10,807 nucleotides of DNA. It comes from Gemmatimonadota bacterium (GTDB taxonomy: Bacteria > JAAXHH01). The position numbers and the translations under genes were made by a program. The notes beneath the pieces were generated by a model. That model saw only the letters and a list, made by a program, of their open reading frames with translations, was not told the origin of the DNA and searched no databases. Where the stretch lies: assembly GCA_026713285.1 (NCBI GenBank), contig JAPOOT010000071.1:1-10807 (forward strand). The letters run 5' to 3'. Each line of letters opens with the position of its first letter. Within the stretch, counting starts at the first letter, position 1. Of this stretch, positions 6,217 to 10,807 are shown one piece after another.

Positions 6217-7056
6217 ATGACGACGTGCGAACCGACCCTCGGACCGGATCTTTCGTCGGAATACTCCCTGACCACAGACCACGTACGCCAATACCGCGAG
6301 AACGGCCACGTCCGTCTGGGCGGCGTTTGTTCAAGGGAAGAGATCGCCGAGTACCGCGAGGTGTTGAAGTCGGTCACGGCCAATCGGTTTGCCGGGGCGA
6401 AAAAGATGAGCGACCGGCCGGAGGATGACTTCTCCCGCGTATTCATGCAGACCTTCAACCTGAGGGAGGCCGACGAGCGCGCGGCGCGGTTCATCCAGTC
6501 GCCGCGTTTCGGGAAGATCGCGGCCGATCTGATGGGCGTGGACGCGGTGCGCATCTACTACGACAAGGCGATGTTCAAGGAACCCGGAAGCTGGCTCACG
6601 CCATGGCATCAGGACGGTCCGCATTGGCCCCTTGATTCGGACAACGTGCTCACCATGTGGATACCCCTCGTGGACACCGCTATCGACATGGGGCCGCCGC
6701 GATTCGCCAGCGGTACCCACAGGTCAAGAGTCTTGGGCCCCAGGGGGATCCACCGCAAATCGGAATCCTACTTCGAAGGCCACATCCGTACCAGGCGGAT
6801 CCCCGTGGTGGAAGAGGAGATTCCCGCCGGCGACGCCACCCTGCACAGCCACTGGGTCGTGCACGGCGCCCGGGCTAACACGTCGTGCCGCATCCGCGAA
6901 GCCATTGGGATCACGTTCTATGAGGACGGCCTCTGTATCGACGATTCGGCGTGCAGCGAGGAAAACCGGCCGGTCATCGATGCCAACCTGGGCAACAGGC
7001 GTCCGGGCCAGCGCGCCGACCATCCCCGAAACCAGATCGTGTTCGCCCGGTCATGA
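6217..7056 (+). CDS. PhyH-family Fe(II)/2-oxoglutarate dioxygenase (second copy)
   Basis: A 279-residue PhyH-family oxygenase. The metal triad is H131-x-D133 in TPWHQDGPHWP and H216 in WVVHGARANTS; R227, eleven residues on, fits the 2-oxoglutarate-binding Arg, as in the first PhyH protein of this window. Outside these motifs the two proteins look only distantly similar, so they are unlikely to be recent duplicates or to share a substrate. A YSLTTDHVRQYRENGHVRL segment near the N terminus (16-34) is the usual opening of the family. The ATG at 6217 is preferred because GGAAGGA (6201-6207) lies nine bases before it; a GTG at 6199 in the same frame would add six residues and would place that Shine-Dalgarno inside the gene. 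It is followed after 46 bases by a Nudix gene on the same strand, possibly in one transcript. Reaction class sure, substrate unknown. Confidence 0.93.
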   Translation: MTTCEPTLGPDLSSEYSLTTDHVRQYRENGHVRLGGVCSREEIAEYREVLKSVTANRFAGAKKMSDRPEDDFSRVFMQTFNLREADERAARFIQSPRFGKIAADLMGVDAVRIYYDKAMFKEPGSWLTPWHQDGPHWPLDSDNVLTMWIPLVDTAIDMGPPRFASGTHRSRVLGPRGIHRKSESYFEGHIRTRRIPVVEEEIPAGDATLHSHWVVHGARANTSCRIREAIGITFYEDGLCIDDSACSEENRPVIDANLGNRRPGQRADHPRNQIVFARS

Positions 7057-7102
7057 ATCGTCGGGCGCCGCACACGAAAAGCCGGTCGCGTATGGAAACG
7101 CT

Positions 7103-7735
7103 ATGCCTATCGAAAGCAACGGTACATTGATTCAAGAAAGAGCACTGATTGTAAAACTGCGCAACATTCGCGCCAGGTTGCTGGACCCCGCCGCCGGCGC
7201 GCTCACGGCGTCCGTAGCCGTCCTTCTCCGCGAGGCGGTCGGGGGAATGGAATTGCTCTTCCTGGTACGTGCGCGGCGCGACGGAGATCCATGGTCCGGC
7301 CATATCGGTTTTCCCGGCGGGAAGATCGACGCTACCGATGAAGATCCCCGGCAAACCGCCATTCGGGAAACGCGGGAGGAAACCGGTCTCGATCTTACCG
7401 GGGCGGATTACGTCTGCCGGCTCGACGACCAGGCTACACATCTCAGCAAGGTGCACGTCGCAGCTTTCGTATTTTGTCTTTCGCATGGGTTCGAGTTGTC
7501 ACTTAACCGCGAGGTCCAGGACGCATTCTGGTTCCCGCTTGCCGGTCTAATGGATCAAAACCGGTGCGTTACGACCACGGTCGTGGGCGAATGGGGAGAA
7601 CGGGAAGTATGCGCCATCGATCTCCTGGACGGTGAAGGACCCGTGCTCTGGGGTCTCACGTATCGCTTTGCCGCCCAGGTTCTTGCCTGTGTCGGTCACC
7701 AGTTGCCGGGTGGATCAGAAGTACAGTTGAATTAG
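7103..7735 (+). CDS. Nudix hydrolase, CoA pyrophosphatase-like
   Basis: A 210-residue Nudix protein. The Nudix helix RETREETGL (88-96) supplies metal ligands E89, E92 and E93, with an E80 seven residues before it. GDPWSGHIGFPGGK (61-74) upstream is characteristic of the CoA-diphosphatase (NudL-like) branch, which splits CoA or acyl-CoA into 4'-phosphopantetheine and 3',5'-ADP. The stretch between the FPGG glycine and E80 is one residue longer than the textbook GX5E pattern, as often seen in this branch. LFLVRARR (52-59) is the strand before the loop. The ATG at 7103 is in frame with only a weak GGAAA nearby; the start is plausible but not strongly marked. An ATG at 7092 is out of frame. It follows the second PhyH gene by 46 bases. 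CoA specificity is inferred; other nucleoside diphosphate substrates are possible. Confidence 0.88.
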   Translation: MPIESNGTLIQERALIVKLRNIRARLLDPAAGALTASVAVLLREAVGGMELLFLVRARRDGDPWSGHIGFPGGKIDATDEDPRQTAIRETREETGLDLTGADYVCRLDDQATHLSKVHVAAFVFCLSHGFELSLNREVQDAFWFPLAGLMDQNRCVTTTVVGEWGEREVCAIDLLDGEGPVLWGLTYRFAAQVLACVGHQLPGGSEVQLN

Positions 7736-7757
7736 GCCGTTGGTGTTGCCCCGTCAT

Positions 7758-7805
7758 CCTTATAGCCAAGTTACCTTATAGCCAAGTTACCTTAAAGCCA
7801 TGTTA
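7758..7805 (+). repeat. Three tandem copies of a 16-base unit
   Basis: The unit CCTTATAGCCAAGTTA occurs at 7758-7773 and 7774-7789 exactly, and at 7790-7805 with two changes. The array fills half of the 97-base gap between the Nudix gene and the TIM-barrel gene and ends 27 bases before the latter's ATG. It contains repeated TATAGC cores but I see no well-spaced -35. It may be a simple tandem duplication or a set of binding sites. Confidence 0.9.
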
Positions 7806-7832
7806 CCCTGAAACAAGCAGAGGTTTGAGTCT

Positions 7833-8663
7833 ATGGAGCTCTCGTTGTCCGTACGCGTCGCGGAATCCGTTCTGAACAAGGAAGAAGCCAACCGATCCAT
7901 GGAACACCTGGCCGACCTGGCGCTGGAGATCGGATACTCCGCCATGTGCATGCGGGCTTCCCAGGCCGGCATCAAGTCGCCGCTGGAACAGATCACAGCC
8001 GTACGGAAGATCCTCGACGATCGGGATCTCCCCGTTTCAATGGTTACGGGAGACATCCCCATTCCCGCAAATGACGAACACGCCCCGGACGCCTTGCGGA
8101 ACATCACGCCCTACCTGGACCTGGCCGAATTGCTGGACGCCGACCTGATCCGTATCGGCATGAAGACCGAAGAAGATATCGCCTGGGCGCGGTGGGCTTC
8201 GGACGAGGCGGCCGAACGGGACATCCGGCTGGCCCACCAGTCCCACACCCGCAGCCTGTTCGAAACCGTGGAGGAGTCGGTCTCCGTGCTGAAACAGATC
8301 GGACGCGAGAATTTCGGCATCATCTACGAACCGGCGAACCTGGACCTGTGCGGCCAGGATTACGGTCCGGAAACCCTGAAGCGTTTCGAGCCCTGGCTCT
8401 TCAACGTCTACCTGCAGAACCACCGCCTGAATCCCGATGGATCCATGACCCTGAACACCTGGGTACGGGGCCCCGCGCCCCACGATCCGGTTCCACTCCA
8501 GGAAACGGGCGGGATCGACTTTCCCCTCATCATGCGGACACTAGAGGAGTTGGAATACGACGGTTACGTCACCGTGCACCAGGCCTTTGCCGAGCTCATG
8601 GAACCCGAAGACGCCGCCCGCCAGAGCTACGAATATCTTGCCTCCATCGCGGATTTCAGGTGA
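7833..8663 (+). CDS. Sugar phosphate isomerase/epimerase-like TIM barrel protein
   Basis: A 276-residue single-domain protein of the AP endonuclease family 2/xylose isomerase-like TIM barrel group, normal length for the family. Landmarks: LAHQSHTRSLFETVEES (133-149, with H135/H138), FGIIYEPANLD (161-171, E166 likely metal ligand), VYLQNHR (192-198, H197) and GGIDFPLIMRTLEELEYDGYVTVHQ ending at 250. These are strand-end acidic and His residues that normally bind one or two divalent metals. Members isomerise or epimerise keto-sugars, inosose or hydroxypyruvate-type substrates through an enediol. Many are annotated only as hypothetical isomerases. AGAGG (7819-7823) is nine bases upstream of the ATG. 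No signal peptide. It is preceded by the 16-base tandem repeat and followed by an A+T-richer gap, so it is probably the last gene of the metabolic block. Substrate unknown. Confidence 0.88.
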   Translation: MELSLSVRVAESVLNKEEANRSMEHLADLALEIGYSAMCMRASQAGIKSPLEQITAVRKILDDRDLPVSMVTGDIPIPANDEHAPDALRNITPYLDLAELLDADLIRIGMKTEEDIAWARWASDEAAERDIRLAHQSHTRSLFETVEESVSVLKQIGRENFGIIYEPANLDLCGQDYGPETLKRFEPWLFNVYLQNHRLNPDGSMTLNTWVRGPAPHDPVPLQETGGIDFPLIMRTLEELEYDGYVTVHQAFAELMEPEDAARQSYEYLASIADFR

Positions 8664-8901
8664 GGTGGAGATGTAATGAGGAATGCGCGTTTTAACTGCC
8701 TCACCAACCGGCCTTACCGTATTCCTGAAGCGGTCGCCTAACGTGATGAGATTGAACTCAACGGAGCATTTGCGTATATTGTTTTGGTTGATAGAACCGT
8801 TTAAGTTGCAACTGGTCTGGTTTACAGTAGAACGCGCTGGAAGTACCAGCGGTAGAAACTGGAAGAATATGTTGGTATTAAAATCCTGAAGGACTCGGAT
8901 T
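8664..8901. other. A+T-richer leader before the ATPase-TOPRIM pair
   Basis: A 238-base gap without a supported gene. Bases 8761-8820 are 25/60 G+C by hand count, against 37/60 in 8341-8400 just upstream. It carries the promoter candidate at 8752-8780 and a Shine-Dalgarno GAAGGA (8888-8893) eight bases before the ATPase ATG. Short open frames here (8676-8741 and 8683-8889) lack convincing support. Confidence 0.6.
8752..8780 (+). promoter_or_regulatory. Candidate sigma70-type promoter for the ATPase-TOPRIM pair
   Basis: TTGAAC (8752-8757) is followed after exactly 17 bases by TATATT (8775-8780), five of six matches to the -10 consensus. It is the best promoter-like match I found in the window. 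A start near 8787 would leave an untranslated leader of about 115 bases before the ATPase ATG. Pattern match only. Confidence 0.5.
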
Positions 8902-10191
8902 ATGATCACCAGAATCAAGTTTGGGGGCTACCGGTTACTCAACGATTTCGAGGCTGACCTGAAACCGCTGAATGTGGTGATAGGCGCGAACGCCAGCGGT
9001 AAGAGTTCGCTGATTAATGGTCTTCACCTCATAAGAGATTGTTGTGGATTCCCGCTAAACACAGCGATAGAACAGAATGGGGGGGCGTTTTCCCTGCTCA
9101 CGGCAGGGGGCGGAAGCGGTCAATTGACGTGGGAGATTGATTTCCAAAGACCTGCGAACCCCTATTGGGACGATGTTCCTTTGGAGCCGAAAAACCCCCT
9201 GAGTTACGAAGTCGTGCTAAAGGCCGATGCACAGGGCCTGATGCAAGCGCAGTATGAAGTGCTCAGGTATTTGTATCCGGCTGCAGGTTACAAGGGATCC
9301 CTCAAACATTTGGAGGCAACGCCGTACAAGAGGCAAGTTTTTGACAGAAAGCAACATAAACTGATCGAGTTTGACATGGAACAGCCTGCATCCACCGAGG
9401 TTGTGGACTCAGGCGCGACAGCTGTCCAAGAAGGTACGATAGGCGAGCAGCGAGAATCGGCATTACTCCTTTCACAACTTCTCTTCTTCAATGAGTTTCC
9501 CGTCCCGGCCGGGGCGCTCTATTTCTTCAGACGCGTGTTGTGTTACCCAGGATTCGACGTTACCCGTTCCTCGGCGCTTCGTACAAAGGCTGCGGAGATA
9601 AAACCGACGCCTTTGTTGACGTCCAACGGCGACAACCTGGGGACCGTACTTCACGAAATACTGACCCGGTATGATTTCCGTTCGACGGCGCAGGAATTGC
9701 GGGATTTCCTGCACGTTGCGTATCCGTGGTTTGAGGAAATAAACTGCGAGACCACCTTCGGGGCACCACCACAGGTACTCGTCAGGATTCGCGAAAGAGG
9801 AATGTCTCGCGCCATGGAGTTGTGGGAACTCTCGGACGGCATGTTGCGATTCCTGTGTCTGGCTACAGCGCTTCTCAATCCAATTCCCCCGTCGCTGGTT
9901 GCTATAGATGAACCCGAATCGGGGTTGCATCCGGGTTTGTTGCCAATTGTGGCCGAAATGATCAAGGCGGCGGCAGAGCGAACGCAGGTGCTGGTGACTA
10001 CGCACAGCCCTGATCTGCTTGATTGCTTCGACATAGACGATGTCGCTGTAATGGCACGGGACGCAGATGAGGCCAGATCGATTTGGTATCGGCCCTCGAA
10101 TCGGAGTACACTGATAGAAATGCTCAAAGACGTAACTGGCGACACCCTGGGCGATCTTCATCGGTCCGGCGAACTGGAGGCGGGGGTGTGA
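8902..10191 (+). CDS. AAA/ABC-type ATPase, COG4637-like (AAA_21), putative defence component
   Basis: A 429-residue ATPase of the SMC/RecF/OLD-like (ABC-type) class. Walker A is GANASGKS at 28-35; the ABC-like signature is ELSDGMLRFL at 309-318; Walker B is LVAIDEPESGLHP at 332-344 (D336, E337); the switch His is H368 in TTHSPDLL. Between the halves (about 85-290) is a long insert without the heptad-rich coiled coil of true SMC proteins. The chain ends about 60 residues after the switch His, so there is no fused C-terminal TOPRIM nuclease as in OLD proteins; instead a TOPRIM-like protein is encoded by the next gene with a GTGA overlap. COG4637-type ATPases are widespread, often in accessory regions, with few characterised. 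Likely role: ATP-driven sensor or clamp that controls the partner. GAAGGA eight bases upstream supports the start. Family sure; defence role is inference. Confidence 0.9.
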   Translation: MITRIKFGGYRLLNDFEADLKPLNVVIGANASGKSSLINGLHLIRDCCGFPLNTAIEQNGGAFSLLTAGGGSGQLTWEIDFQRPANPYWDDVPLEPKNPLSYEVVLKADAQGLMQAQYEVLRYLYPAAGYKGSLKHLEATPYKRQVFDRKQHKLIEFDMEQPASTEVVDSGATAVQEGTIGEQRESALLLSQLLFFNEFPVPAGALYFFRRVLCYPGFDVTRSSALRTKAAEIKPTPLLTSNGDNLGTVLHEILTRYDFRSTAQELRDFLHVAYPWFEEINCETTFGAPPQVLVRIRERGMSRAMELWELSDGMLRFLCLATALLNPIPPSLVAIDEPESGLHPGLLPIVAEMIKAAAERTQVLVTTHSPDLLDCFDIDDVAVMARDADEARSIWYRPSNRSTLIEMLKDVTGDTLGDLHRSGELEAGV

Positions 10192-10807
10192 AGGTATGGG
10201 TTTACGTCGAAGGAAGATCAGATAAAGATGCCCTTTCAGCGCTATGTAGAAACTGGAGGCAAGACCTTAGAACGAGGGGTTGGGGTATTGAATTCGTGTC
10301 GCTCAAAAACAAGTCGGAATACCTTAGGAAAATCGGACCGCGCGCGACCGAAAAGTTGATGAATGATAAACATGATCTCGTAGTAGGACTTCCCGATCTC
10401 TACCCGAATCGGCACTATGAGCATACAAAGTACAGTCACAATAGCCTGCAGGAACTTAAGCATCTTCAAACACAATTGGTGAAGCGATCCTTGCAGATGA
10501 ATGTCGGCCCAGGCGATTCAGACAGCAGGATTTCTCGCTTTCACGCCAGCGCGTTGAAACACGATCTGGAGATGTTGCTTCTGGCTGTCCCGAGACACCT
10601 ACAGACGTCACTAAGAATGAAAAACGCCCCTAAAGGTTGGCGATTACCTCCCGAAGATCAGAATCAAAACAATCCTCCAAAAAACATCGTTGAGAAACTG
10701 TTTCGAATACACCGGAAGCAGTCCTACCTCGAGGCCAAGGACGGTCACGCGATTCTCCGTAACGTAGACATATCAGAAGTACTGTACGACGAGAGAGGAC
10801 AGGAACA
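10188..10807 (+). CDS. DUF4276-like (TOPRIM-like) protein, 3' end outside the window
   Basis: Translating from the GTG at 10188 gives 206 open codons running off the window; GTGA overlaps the ATPase stop (10188-10191), and no ATG nearby is in this frame, so the GTG start is well supported. The protein opens with a strand and an acidic loop VWVYVEGRSDKDAL (3-16; E8), then VVGLPDLYPNR (65-75; D70 and Y72), FHASALKHDLEMLLLA (118-133; H125, E128) and SYLEAKDGHAILRNVDI (179-195). The order and spacing match DUF4276 proteins: VEG, a D-L-Y strand end, a helix ending in E-x-L-L, and a K-DG segment. That family is considered TOPRIM-like, with E8 and D70 as candidate Mg2+ ligands for nucleic acid cleavage. 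Its G+C is lower than upstream (27/60 in 10621-10680). Probable partner and effector of the ATPase. Nuclease activity is inferred, not shown. Confidence 0.75.
   Translation, partial: MKVWVYVEGRSDKDALSALCRNWRQDLRTRGWGIEFVSLKNKSEYLRKIGPRATEKLMNDKHDLVVGLPDLYPNRHYEHTKYSHNSLQELKHLQTQLVKRSLQMNVGPGDSDSRISRFHASALKHDLEMLLLAVPRHLQTSLRMKNAPKGWRLPPEDQNQNNPPKNIVEKLFRIHRKQSYLEAKDGHAILRNVDISEVLYDERGQE

Noticed and set aside
8676..8741. 21-codon micro-ORF right after the TIM-barrel gene, with GGTGGAG five bases upstream
   Set aside because: The Shine-Dalgarno-like sequence is attractive, but the peptide has no recognisable feature and such a short frame is easily found by chance. It would need conservation in relatives to be believed.
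8683..8889. 68-codon open frame with a hydrophobic centre just before the ATPase gene
   Set aside because: No usable ribosome-binding site stands before its ATG or the internal ATG at 8746, the region is A+T-rich leader DNA that contains the promoter candidate, and the sequence is not recognisable. A toxin or leader peptide cannot be excluded but is unsupported.
8541..8918. Minus-strand open frame (125 codons) spanning the gap before the ATPase
   Set aside because: It overlaps the 3' end of the TIM-barrel gene and the start of the ATPase gene in antisense and has no domain signature.

Overview
The window reads as a piece of a G+C-rich (about 60% over most of its length) bacterial chromosome. 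The gene mix is two phytanoyl-CoA dioxygenase-like (PhyH) oxygenases, an enolase-superfamily (MR/MLE) enzyme, a Gfo/Idh/MocA dehydrogenase, a sarcosine/N-methyltryptophan-oxidase-like flavoprotein, an imidazolonepropionase-like amidohydrolase and a sugar-isomerase-like TIM barrel. From memory, this mix is typical of uncultured environmental bacteria such as Latescibacterota, Poribacteria and Planctomycetes relatives. That placement is inference. AccA is the only clear housekeeping marker.

Layout. (1) Bases 1-1285: on the minus strand a PhyH gene reads into the N-terminal part of an MR/MLE enzyme cut by the window edge, with a 4-base ATGA overlap. (2) Bases 1286-3450: divergently, a Gfo/Idh/MocA oxidoreductase is coupled by a GTGA overlap to an FAD amine oxidase that keeps the active-site residues of monomeric sarcosine oxidase. 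Regions 1 and 2 share a 185-base divergent promoter region and look like one small-molecule catabolic locus. (3) Bases 3451-3667: a convergent, non-coding stretch holding two decayed tandem copies of the last 13 codons of the oxidase gene, followed by a pair of G+C-rich direct repeats. (4) Bases 3668-5880, minus strand: accA followed 23 bases later by a metal-dependent amidohydrolase with a TTG start. (5) Bases 5881-6216: a divergent regulatory region with two abutting inverted repeats before the next gene. (6) Bases 6217-8663, plus strand: a second PhyH gene, a CoA-pyrophosphatase-like Nudix hydrolase, a 3 x 16-base tandem repeat, and a sugar phosphate isomerase/epimerase-like TIM barrel.

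(7) From about 8664 the character changes. A locally A+T-rich leader with a good sigma70-type promoter precedes a COG4637-like AAA/ABC-type ATPase, which is coupled by another GTGA overlap to a DUF4276-like (TOPRIM-like) protein truncated by the window end. This ATPase plus TOPRIM-like pair resembles a split form of the OLD/PARIS type of anti-phage or genome-conflict machinery and is the strongest candidate here for an accessory system. The rest looks like metabolic genes whose substrates cannot be read from sequence alone.
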